Of a stretch of 5,921 bases of DNA, positions 1 through 5,832 are shown one piece after another; position 1 is the stretch's first letter; every line of letters starts with the position of its first letter. The stretch covers positions 1-5,921 of the forward strand of contig JAUVCU010000109.1 of NCBI GenBank assembly GCA_030590715.1, written 5' to 3'. The notes under the pieces were generated by a model. It searched no databases. It was not told where the DNA came from and saw only the letters and a list, made by a program, of their open reading frames with translations. This stretch comes from Lentisphaeria bacterium. Lineage in GTDB: Bacteria > Verrucomicrobiota > Lentisphaeria > Victivallales > JAUVCU01. Both the position numbers and the translations under genes were made by a program.

Positions 1-203
1 CAATCGGTATTTTGGGGCGGTGACTGAGTAATGATGAGAACCACAGCCGTGATTGGCTTGGCTTACGATGCGTAAGAGTTGTGTGAGTTCACGATTTATC
101 GTGCTGGGGTGTGCATAGTATGCTTAACCTTCCACCCATTACGGTGTCCTTTCAGAAGACAGAATTTGAGGTAATTAGGTTTTAAGATCTCAAAAAGTAT
201 ATA
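1..203. other. Region without a convincing gene, rich in short inverted repeats
   Basis: No reading frame here has a start, a ribosome binding site and a recognisable product. Plus-strand frames stop at 21-23, 25-27 and 29-31, so the tail of an incoming plus-strand gene could end there, but too few codons are visible to tell. A minus-strand frame is open from about 126 to the window edge (about 42 codons) but has no ATG. Three perfect short inverted repeats lie at 62-76, 90-103 and 113-123. The stretch lies beyond the terminator of the minus-strand gene block and is probably intergenic DNA, a structured element or the margin of a neighbouring mobile element; the sequence does not decide. Confidence 0.5.
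62..123. repeat. Cluster of three perfect short inverted repeats
   Basis: Three separate dyads follow one another: CTTACG-atg-CGTAAG at 62-76, CACGAT-tt-ATCGTG at 90-103, and GCATA-g-TATGC at 113-123. Each has perfect 5-6 bp arms around a 1-3 nt centre. None is followed by a T-run, so they do not look like intrinsic terminators. They could be protein-binding dyads, hairpins of a structured RNA, or ends of a small mobile element. The dyads are plain in the sequence; any function is inference. Confidence 0.5.
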
Positions 204-237
204 AAAAGGTCAGGGCATTATTGATGCCGGACCTTTT
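204..237 (-). terminator. Intrinsic terminator closing the minus-strand gene block
   Basis: On the minus strand the 8-nt arm AAAAGGTC (237-230) pairs with GACCTTTT (211-204), and inside it GGCAT (228-224) pairs with ATGCC (218-214) around a 5-nt CAATA loop, leaving a 1-by-2 nt internal bulge. The arm runs into T residues (207-203), the classic intrinsic terminator layout, and begins 11 nt after the stop codon of the last glycosyltransferase. The plus-strand reading also ends in TTTT, so it may work in both directions. Confidence 0.88.
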
Positions 238-248
238 AATATATCGTG

Positions 249-1373
249 TTATTTCAGGATGCTTTCGAAGTAGTCGAGAAACGCATCGAACTGATGTTTC
301 TTATCGAACTTTTCCTTCATCATTTTTCGCGCATTAACTCCCATCTGCTTCATAAGATCTTTATCTGCAGATAGTTTTTCAATTGCATCGGCAAACTCTT
401 CTACATTTCCAATATCAGTCATGTAACCTGTTTCACCTTCAATTACCACTTCAGGTACACCTGCCATGCGACTCGATACAACAGGTAAGCCCATTGACAT
501 TGCTTCAAGAATAACGTTTGGTAAACCTTCTTTATACAAGCTCGGCAACGTGAGAATATCAATGCTGTCAAATACGTAGTTAGGTTCTTTTGTAAACGGG
601 AAGAATGAAACATTATTTTCAAGTCCGTACACTTGAACAACTGCCTTCAGCATCTCTTCGTCAGGCCCCTCTCCCACTAACACTGCGTGAACATTCGGAA
701 GACGTCCGCTGTCGATCAGTTTCTTCATTGCCTGAAGCAGAACGATCTGACCTTTACGGTCTTCGAACATCCCGATCGACGCCAAAACCGGGTAAGCATT
801 TTCCGGTGTTGGATAACGTTTCTTAGCTTCAGCAACTGTTTCCGGTGTAGAAGAGAACCGGTCTACTTCAGTTCCCTGATAAACCAGATCTATTATATCC
901 GCCGGTATTTTATACTCTTCAACCAGATAGTTGCGCGTGTAGTCTGTAATGCATATCACTTTGTGATTAATGCTGTCGTCCGGTACATAAAAGCGCCCTT
1001 CATACCATGGCACTATCGATCCTGTTTTAGGGATGTGGATCGTGTCAAGGTTGCCCTCTTTTATGCACTTGGCCGCAAAGACAGAACAGTGAAACCCTCC
1101 CCGTGGCGGATGAACCGTACAGACTGTCATATCACTATTTTTGAACGCCTCCGTCCACGTTTTCTGGTACGCAGAAGGGTTTTTAACTATATCATCCCAA
1201 TCGTACGTGTAGGCTGTTGCTCCGAATTCAACGCAGGTTTCAGACACATAAGAACCGGCTGGTGCTACAATATTTACTTCGTGTCCTTTGGATATGAAAT
1301 TCTTTGTTGCTTCCGCTACCCAAATCTGTGTACCTCCACGAAGGGGGGTATCTTCAATAAAACAAATTCGCAT
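249..1373 (-). CDS. GT4-family glycosyltransferase (374 aa)
   Basis: A retaining GT-B glycosyltransferase of the GT4 type, which transfers a sugar from a nucleotide-sugar donor to a glycan or lipid-linked acceptor in the cytoplasm, usually during capsule, exopolysaccharide or O-antigen synthesis. The length is normal for the family. The N-terminal acceptor-side domain starts MRICFIEDTP and has the glycine loop GGTQ (13-16). The second domain shows QGTEVDRF (166-173, the usual NGID position), SIGMFEDRKGQ (199-209), the donor-contacting VGEGPDEE (233-240), and the hallmark EX7E motif E282-GLPNVIL-E290. No signal peptide or membrane segment is seen. The ATG at 1373 is fixed by AAGGAG at 1381-1386, 7 nt upstream. 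A 161-bp spacer separates it from the preceding gene and a terminator follows directly. Family assignment is secure; sugar and acceptor cannot be read from the sequence. Confidence 0.95.
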   Translation of the reverse strand: MRICFIEDTPLRGGTQIWVAEATKNFISKGHEVNIVAPAGSYVSETCVEFGATAYTYDWDDIVKNPSAYQKTWTEAFKNSDMTVCTVHPPRGGFHCSVFAAKCIKEGNLDTIHIPKTGSIVPWYEGRFYVPDDSINHKVICITDYTRNYLVEEYKIPADIIDLVYQGTEVDRFSSTPETVAEAKKRYPTPENAYPVLASIGMFEDRKGQIVLLQAMKKLIDSGRLPNVHAVLVGEGPDEEMLKAVVQVYGLENNVSFFPFTKEPNYVFDSIDILTLPSLYKEGLPNVILEAMSMGLPVVSSRMAGVPEVVIEGETGYMTDIGNVEEFADAIEKLSADKDLMKQMGVNARKMMKEKFDKKHQFDAFLDYFESILK

Positions 1374-1380
1374 TTCACTT

Positions 1381-1386
1381 CTCCTT
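1381..1386 (-). promoter_or_regulatory. Strong ribosome binding site for the 374-aa glycosyltransferase
   Basis: AAGGAG on the minus strand, 7 nt before the ATG at 1373. It fixes the start of the gene and implies efficient translation. Confidence 0.88.
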
Positions 1387-1402
1387 TGTATTTCAGATTG
1401 TC

Positions 1403-1408
1403 ATTATA
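1403..1408 (-). promoter_or_regulatory. Candidate -10 box for the 374-aa glycosyltransferase
   Basis: A perfect TATAAT hexamer reads on the minus strand about 30 nt upstream of the ATG, leaving room for a short leader with the ribosome binding site. No good -35 hexamer is found at 16-18 bp, so a promoter here would be weak or activator dependent. Its first two bases overlap the end of the inverted repeat at 1407-1420. This suggests the gene can be transcribed separately from the kinase genes upstream. Confidence 0.45.
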
Positions 1409-1420
1409 CCGCAAGCGGTA
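1407..1420. repeat. Inverted repeat TACCGC-aa-GCGGTA touching the -10 box
   Basis: Perfect 6-bp arms around a 2-nt centre. The downstream edge on the minus strand forms the first two bases of the TATAAT at 1408-1403. This is the position expected of an operator that controls RNA polymerase access. It lacks a T-run, so it is not an obvious terminator for the gene upstream. The dyad is seen; the operator role is inferred. Confidence 0.5.
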
Positions 1421-1442
1421 GTTATCTTATTCGTGGCATTGC

Positions 1443-1460
1443 CGTATTTGAACGTATTTG
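1443..1460. repeat. 8-bp direct repeat CGTATTTG with a 10-bp period
   Basis: CGTATTTG occurs at 1443-1450 and again at 1453-1460, so the copies lie on the same face of the helix about one turn apart. Tandem half-sites at this spacing are typical of response-regulator or activator binding. It sits 35-52 bp upstream of the candidate -10 box, close to a place where activators bind. A binding role is inference, and an 8-bp repeat can arise by chance. Confidence 0.4.
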
Positions 1461-1489
1461 CCAATTTAAAAACTAAGATTTCAGCCGCG

Positions 1490-1503
1490 TACAGTATACT
1501 GTA
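1490..1503. repeat. Perfect 14-bp palindrome TACAGTATACTGTA
   Basis: The 14 bases equal their own reverse complement. It lies in the 161-bp spacer, 31 bp past the stop codon of the 589-aa gene and about 80 bp upstream of the candidate -10 box of the next gene. Such full-symmetry sites usually bind dimeric repressors or activators. It does not fit the bacterial LexA consensus forms I know. The symmetry is certain; the regulator is unknown. Confidence 0.5.
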
Positions 1504-1534
1504 AATTTTTAGGCAATATGAGTTATAAATGCAA

Positions 1535-3304
1535 CTATGTACAAAGCTCGAGCTGCATTAACGTTTCGAAAAAAGTTTCAAATTTCACCCGGACCATTTC
1601 CGAGCTGTATCTCAGTCGCACCGCACACTTGTTGTGTTGTTTCATGTTGTTGTACTTCGACTGATGGATCATCAGGTCACAAGCCTGTTTCAGGAACTCA
1701 AGTGTAAACCCTTCTTCTGGAAATAATGTGTAATGAATTCTCTCATCATCAGGTAAGTCTTCTCCTATGACTTCATCAAAAACGCGTTCCGGGAAGTAGC
1801 GACTGCATATTATAGGGATCCCGCCGGCGCTTGATTCAATTATAGGTAAACCTCTTCCTTCTGTTTCGCTCGGGAAAAGGATTACGGTTGCAAGCCTGTA
1901 GAGTTCCTCAATGCAGAGTCTCTTAAAATTCATTTTCTCAAAACTAGGGTGATATTCATTTCCTACAGAAAAAGCCAGGAAGATTCTGCTTGATACTTCA
2001 GAAGGGATATAACTACACAACTTCCGGTATGCTTTGATAACTCTCTTCAGGTCATCTTTGTGCTCAATGGGAACCGGGCCCGTTATGTGGAGCACCAGCT
2101 GGTATGAATCATCATTATCGAATTCGCGCCTGAATGGAACATAGTCCATAAGTGCCTGAATCAGTTGCAGGTCTTTCTCTATTCGCTTACGTCCGACAAC
2201 TCTTGTGGGCTGCAGGCAGTAGATCATATGATCCTGAGTCAGGTCTACTATTGTGTCTCCTTCATGTCCTATAAAAATAGGTTTCTGATTGCAGATCCAG
2301 TTGTCCAAATCGGAGTGAAAGTCATCAACAGAAGTTGTTTTGAGCGTGTGCTCTCCGTCAGAGAAAATGTATGACATCCTATTTCTGACACCTTTTACAT
2401 TTTCCTGATCAAACTCAGTAAAGAACTTATCACTGATGGATGTCCCAAGTTCAAAAACACGGGACTGGTCAAAATCAAATTTTGAGACGAGTTTTTCAGA
2501 CTGAGGAGTATTTATATTTACCTGGATCCAGCGTCTGCCGTTCCATGGATAGATTCTTTTAAACAGATCGTAGAAAGGTTTATTATCGTGATTGCGGAAA
2601 AAGTGATCGCGAACGCCTGGCTCTTCATTCGGCTCACGGTCATTTTGGTGCTTTCCCCCTTCCCAATAATAGTCGTGGTTTGAACTTATCACATACGTTC
2701 CAAGAGCCTCTGTAACAAAGCATAACGCGAGCATGATTGCAAAGTTGCCCGGGTTTGTCGGAATATTTACCGGTATTATGCAGGATATATCATTTGCTAC
2801 CTGATAGTCGCCAAGCTGGCGGATAAAGTCCAGAGTCTGAGCCCATATCTCTTTCGAGATCGTATCTGAAAGGGCACTGCCTTCGGGCATATCTTCATAG
2901 TAAAGCTTGGAGAACCATTGACCATGATGCCATTTAGACCAGCCGTTCATGTGCTGTATCGTGTGGCGTGCCCATCTTGGTTTTAGGACTATGTCTGCTT
3001 TTGGCTTAAAGTCTCCGCCGATAAAGTGGATAGGAAGGTCAAAGCCTTCTTTATTATAAATTGATTCCAGAGATTTTGCGTACTTTGAAACTTCAATTGA
3101 AACACCGTCTATACCGTACTCGTAGGTAACAAAGGCAATCCCTTTTTTAATAAGTTTGTCAAATTCATCCTCTGAATGACAAGGAGGTACTAATTCTGTA
3201 TTTGAAACTTCATCGAGGACATTGCAAATATCCTCCCAACATCTAACCGCGGTTCCTTCCACACGATTAAGTAACTGATTGTACAACTTAACCATTTGAC
3301 TCAT
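1535..3304 (-). CDS. Large glycosyltransferase with GT4-like C-terminal domain and unusual N-terminus (589 aa)
   Basis: The C-terminal part (about residues 360-580) is a GT4-type GT-B donor domain: PTRVVGRKRIEKDLQLI (366-382) sits where the conserved arginine/lysine donor-phosphate residues lie, and the hallmark EX7E motif is E482-GRGLPII-E490 in FPSETEGRGLPIIESSAGG. The N-terminal 340 or so residues are much longer than in ordinary GT4 enzymes (350-420 aa in total) and more divergent; NHDYYWEGG (209-217) resembles the HDFYWE-type segment of some large GT4 proteins and may line the acceptor site. No signal peptide or membrane helix, so it is probably cytoplasmic. The kinase gene's TAA stop lies 27 nt upstream in the same frame, so ATG 3304 is the first possible start; ATG 3295 (residue 4) is an alternative. 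The SD-like AAAGGAAA (3325-3318) is unusually far away. Likely co-transcribed with the kinase. Donor and acceptor are unknown. Confidence 0.87.
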   Translation of the reverse strand: MSQMVKLYNQLLNRVEGTAVRCWEDICNVLDEVSNTELVPPCHSEDEFDKLIKKGIAFVTYEYGIDGVSIEVSKYAKSLESIYNKEGFDLPIHFIGGDFKPKADIVLKPRWARHTIQHMNGWSKWHHGQWFSKLYYEDMPEGSALSDTISKEIWAQTLDFIRQLGDYQVANDISCIIPVNIPTNPGNFAIMLALCFVTEALGTYVISSNHDYYWEGGKHQNDREPNEEPGVRDHFFRNHDNKPFYDLFKRIYPWNGRRWIQVNINTPQSEKLVSKFDFDQSRVFELGTSISDKFFTEFDQENVKGVRNRMSYIFSDGEHTLKTTSVDDFHSDLDNWICNQKPIFIGHEGDTIVDLTQDHMIYCLQPTRVVGRKRIEKDLQLIQALMDYVPFRREFDNDDSYQLVLHITGPVPIEHKDDLKRVIKAYRKLCSYIPSEVSSRIFLAFSVGNEYHPSFEKMNFKRLCIEELYRLATVILFPSETEGRGLPIIESSAGGIPIICSRYFPERVFDEVIGEDLPDDERIHYTLFPEEGFTLEFLKQACDLMIHQSKYNNMKQHNKCAVRLRYSSEMVRVKFETFFETLMQLELCT

Positions 3305-3317
3305 TAGAATACCACTA

Positions 3318-3325
3318 TTTCCTTT
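3318..3325 (-). promoter_or_regulatory. Distant SD-like site before the 589-aa glycosyltransferase
   Basis: AAAGGAAA is the only purine-rich site in the 27-nt gap, with its AGGA core about 15 nt before the ATG at 3304, well beyond the usual 5-9 nt. Translation may therefore be weak, or coupled to termination on the kinase message just upstream. Confidence 0.4.
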
Positions 3326-3331
3326 CGTTTC

Positions 3332-4831
3332 TTATTTAGGTAGACAGAGAGTAAACTTGGAGCCATCCTCAAGTTTGCTTTCTAACGATAATGTTCCTCC
3401 CATACACTCAGCTAATTGCTTTGAAATCGCCAACCCTAAACCGCTACCGCCATACATCTCGGTAATTGAAGGATCTGCTTGTGTAAATGGAGAAAACAAA
3501 TATTCTTGAACATCCTGACTGATGCCTATTCCCGTATCAATAACCTCTATCTTCAGGTTTGAACCTGTGATTGAGCAAAGTAGTGAAACACTACCTTCGT
3601 GGGTAAACTTCATAGCATTCCCCAAAAGATTTATGAGGATCTGCTTAAATCTTAAAGTGTCACAGTTGATTCTTTCCGGCACATCGTCATCAATCTGTAA
3701 AATGAGCTCAACCCCCGTTTCAGTCGAATGAGGTATAAAGTTATTAATACTTTCCTCTAAAACCGGTCTTATTAAAATAGGTTGAGTATTTATATCTATA
3801 CTACCATGTTCTATCCGAGTAAAATCAAGTATGTCATTTATAAGCAATATTAAGTGATTACATGACGAATTAATCGAATCCAGGTATAATTTTTGAATGT
3901 CTGTAATGTCGGAATCCTCAAGCAGCCCCAGAAAACCGATGATGGAATTGAGGGGAGTGCGTACATCGTGGGATACGGATGCGAAGAATTTACTGCGCAT
4001 TTTGGCACTCTCTTCTGCTTCAATTTTTTCCGTTTCCATCTGCTCTTTGGATATTTTATGGTCTGTGACATCTATAAAGTACCATATTCTTCCTGAAGAT
4101 TGCAGATCATAGTCATTCATCATAGGGGTTGAATAAACTTCATAGAACCTGCCACACAACTCCATATCGTTGAAAACAGTACCGCAGAACTCATTACACA
4201 CGGCGTTTATGGCTTCTATAGCGCCAGCTTCCTGGTGGGCAATTGTTTCCATGTTTTCAAAAAAATGAGTGCTGCTTTCAAATTTGTGTTCTTTGTCAAT
4301 ACCGCATATATCAAGCAGTTTATTATTTAAGGTTAAAATGTTGTTATCGTCATCAATAGCTATTATCCCGTGAGGAGAGAAGTCACTTATTTCAGACAGA
4401 CTCGCATGTTGTACTGCAATTTTATGTTTTGCTTTTTCCAGGAGAGATTCCAGCTGGACTTCGTGCCACACCATTTCGACAGTGGAGGGGAGAATATTGA
4501 GGAATTCTGAGTTTTTAACCAGATAATCACGTGCACCTTTTTTGAGCATTTGTACTGCGATCGACTCCGACCCCTGTCCGGTTGCTATGATGTACGGCAC
4601 ATTGATATTGTTGGATGAAAGGGTGTTTATCAGTTTGTCCCCGGTAAAGTCCGGGAGGTTCATGTCCACTATCATCAGGCTTACTTCGTTCTCCTTTAAA
4701 AAACGAATGGCATCACTGCCGTTTAAGAGTCCGATAGCTTCGTGATTATTGCGCTCAAGCCTTCTGCACATCAGGTCATTCAAACCTTTGTCGTCTTCAA
4801 TAACCGCGATTTTAAGGTTTTCATACATCAT
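3332..4831 (-). CDS. Soluble hybrid sensor: receiver-PAS-histidine kinase (499 aa)
   Basis: Positions below count from the ATG at 4831. Residues 5-120 are a CheY-like receiver with acidic pair D13-D14, phospho-acceptor D56 in VDMNLPD, T84 and K106. A short helical linker (about 120-145) leads to a PAS-like sensor domain (about 146-258), then a coiled-coil-like stretch (260-280). The kinase core has the H-box FFASVSHDVRTPLN with phospho-accepting H288, the ATPase N-box N405 in LLGNAMKF, the G1 box DTGIGI (D432) and the G2 box GGSGLGLAI. All catalytic residues are present, so it should be active. There are no membrane segments: the signal is cytoplasmic, arriving by phosphotransfer to the receiver, PAS ligand, or both. 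A TTG at 4846 extends the frame by 5 codons, but that stretch is itself the Shine-Dalgarno AGGAG (4843-4839), 7 nt before ATG 4831, so I chose the ATG. It overlaps the response-regulator gene by 11 nt, implying translational coupling. Confidence 0.93.
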   Translation of the reverse strand: MMYENLKIAVIEDDKGLNDLMCRRLERNNHEAIGLLNGSDAIRFLKENEVSLMIVDMNLPDFTGDKLINTLSSNNINVPYIIATGQGSESIAVQMLKKGARDYLVKNSEFLNILPSTVEMVWHEVQLESLLEKAKHKIAVQHASLSEISDFSPHGIIAIDDDNNILTLNNKLLDICGIDKEHKFESSTHFFENMETIAHQEAGAIEAINAVCNEFCGTVFNDMELCGRFYEVYSTPMMNDYDLQSSGRIWYFIDVTDHKISKEQMETEKIEAEESAKMRSKFFASVSHDVRTPLNSIIGFLGLLEDSDITDIQKLYLDSINSSCNHLILLINDILDFTRIEHGSIDINTQPILIRPVLEESINNFIPHSTETGVELILQIDDDVPERINCDTLRFKQILINLLGNAMKFTHEGSVSLLCSITGSNLKIEVIDTGIGISQDVQEYLFSPFTQADPSITEMYGGSGLGLAISKQLAECMGGTLSLESKLEDGSKFTLCLPK

Positions 4832-5282
4832 TATTACTCTCCTCAAGTACAGGTAATTCCGCGGATTCTATGAATGCCGCAAGTGCTCCTATTGTGCGGG
4901 TAAACTTCTGATAATCGACTTCTTTTACCACATAAAAATTACAGCCAAGCTCGTAACACTTGCTTACTTCGCGTTTACTCGTTGTAAACATTATAACAGG
5001 AAGCGTTTTGTATTTTTTTGACTGTTTAATGCGGGTAAGAACCTGAACCCCATCCATTTTCGGCATTCTTACATCTAAGAGGATAACCAATTTATCGCGG
5101 TAAGAAAAGACCGGTTCCGCTTTATCCGGATTTTCGATGAATATTATCGCTTCTTCGCCATCTTTTGCCCGAATAAACTGCGCTTCAATACCGGTCCGTT
5201 TCAGATTGGTTTTAATTAAGTGAGCTGCAGCATCATCATCCTCAACGATAAGGATGTTCTGTCGCGGTACATACTCCGGCAT
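4821..5282 (-). CDS. Stand-alone Rcp1/CheY-like response regulator (153 aa)
   Basis: A single receiver domain and nothing else; it is phosphorylated on Asp by a histidine kinase and acts by protein contact or as a relay intermediate in the cytoplasm. Counting from ATG 5282, the acidic cluster is E14-D15-D16, the phospho-acceptor is D70 in ILLDVRMPKMDG, the switch threonine is in FTTSKRE (T100/T101), and the conserved lysine is K120. The long insertion before the D70 strand (ENPDKAEPVFSYRDK) and the segment CYELGCNFYVVKEVDYQKF are typical of the Rcp1 type that pairs with phytochrome-like and PAS kinases. The usual KP after the lysine is KE here. TTG at 5288 would add two residues, but GAGGGA (5295-5290) is 7 nt before the ATG at 5282, so ATG is chosen. 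It follows the kinase fragment by 22 nt and overlaps the hybrid kinase by 11 nt. Confidence 0.93.
   Translation of the reverse strand: MPEYVPRQNILIVEDDDAAAHLIKTNLKRTGIEAQFIRAKDGEEAIIFIENPDKAEPVFSYRDKLVILLDVRMPKMDGVQVLTRIKQSKKYKTLPVIMFTTSKREVSKCYELGCNFYVVKEVDYQKFTRTIGALAAFIESAELPVLEESNNDV
4839..4843 (-). promoter_or_regulatory. Ribosome binding site deciding the hybrid kinase start
   Basis: AGGAG lies 7 nt before the ATG at 4831 and inside the last codons of the upstream response regulator. A start at TTG 4846 would place this site inside the coding region, so the ATG is preferred. A second ATG follows immediately at 4828. Confidence 0.8.
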
Positions 5283-5289
5283 ATTCAAA

Positions 5290-5295
5290 TCCCTC
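5290..5295 (-). promoter_or_regulatory. Ribosome binding site for the response regulator
   Basis: GAGGGA lies 7 nt before the ATG at 5282, favouring that ATG over the TTG at 5288, which would begin only 1 nt after the site. Confidence 0.75.
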
Positions 5296-5304
5296 GTCGT
5301 TTCG

Positions 5305-5757
5305 TTAGACTAACAGTTCGTCTGGTATCTCAAAGATGAAAGTACTTCCTTCGCCTAAGGTCGACTCTACAGAGTGTTTACCGCCTTGAAGATCAATTGC
5401 CCTGTTTATTATTGCCAGGCCTACACCATCTCCTTCTACTGTTTCTTCATCGACCCTGTAAAAAGCGTGGAAGACCTTATCAAGGTTCTCTTCGGATATT
5501 CCAATACCATTGTCTTTAACTGAGTAACGGGAACCGAAATCTGTCTTCTCTGAAGTAATTGTTATTTCACATTGGCGGTCCGGATCATGGTATTTTATAG
5601 CATTTGTCAAAAAGTTTGTAATGACCTGTTCTATCAACGATGAGTCGGCATTGCATTTAACCAGTTCTTCAACATTGAGTTTTACATTGTTTTCATCCAG
5701 CTGAATCTTGATGGTATCAGTTATTCCATTTATTTTTTGATTAACTACAGCTAAATT
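5305..5757 (-). pseudogene. Histidine kinase remnant: ATPase domain only, N-terminal part missing
   Basis: The open frame gives 150 residues forming a nearly complete HATPase_c domain. Counting from 5757: lead-in strand KLNVEELVKCNADSSLIEQ, N-box N52 in FLTNAIKY, G1 box DNGIGI (D82), the F-box-like segment KVFHAFYRVD, and G2 GDGVGLAI (109-116). The domain resembles the ATPase half of phytochrome-like/PAS kinases that partner Rcp1 regulators, fitting the regulator 22 nt downstream. The dimerisation/histidine domain that must precede it is absent: the frame meets TAA at 5760-5758 and further stops beyond, and no other frame continues the protein. The only standard start candidates are TTG at 5637, which falls inside the N-box helix, and CTG at 5700; neither has a ribosome binding site. 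Likely a 5' deletion or insertion remnant; a free-standing ATPase or an assembly join are alternatives. Without its histidine it cannot autophosphorylate. Confidence 0.75.
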
Positions 5758-5832
5758 TTATTTTCTGAATGCCGATACTTAATTTAAAGGGATAGTTCAA
5801 TATTATAATTATTTAATAGATTTCTATAAGAT
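5758..5832. other. AT-rich non-coding junction
   Basis: About 20% GC and full of stops in the three minus-strand frames. It contains a TATAAT at 5804-5809 on the plus strand, about 24 nt before a possible plus-strand start, but no -35 box at a standard spacing. On the minus strand TTGAAC (5800-5795) is followed 17 bp later only by TATCGG, a weak promoter at best for the kinase block. It looks like a promoter-bearing intergenic segment or the scar of a rearrangement that removed the kinase front half. Confidence 0.5.

Noticed and set aside
1..126. Minus-strand open frame of about 42 codons running off the left edge, containing SHHYSVTAPKYRL, faintly reminiscent of the PKYRR segment of IS200-type transposases
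   Set aside because: It has no ATG and no ribosome binding site, the match is only a few residues, and the other two minus-strand frames are also open near the edge. The short length makes it unreliable.
62..128. Possible integron attC site, because GCTTAAC at 122-128 fits the RYYYAAC core
   Set aside because: No matching GTTRRRY core was found at a suitable distance on either side, and the inverted repeats do not form the attC arm pattern.
1407..1420. Inverted repeat as a terminator for the 589-aa glycosyltransferase
   Set aside because: No T-run follows on the minus strand; the sequence continues into TATAAT, so an operator/promoter reading fits better.
687..1421. A 244-codon open frame on the plus strand
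   Set aside because: It lies antisense to a well-supported GT4 gene, has no ribosome binding site or recognisable domain, and its composition is that of a shadow frame.
5305..5637. Reading the kinase fragment as a complete 110-aa gene starting at TTG 5637
   Set aside because: The TTG encodes a conserved hydrophobic residue inside the N-box helix, homologous sequence continues 40 codons upstream in frame, and there is no ribosome binding site before the TTG.
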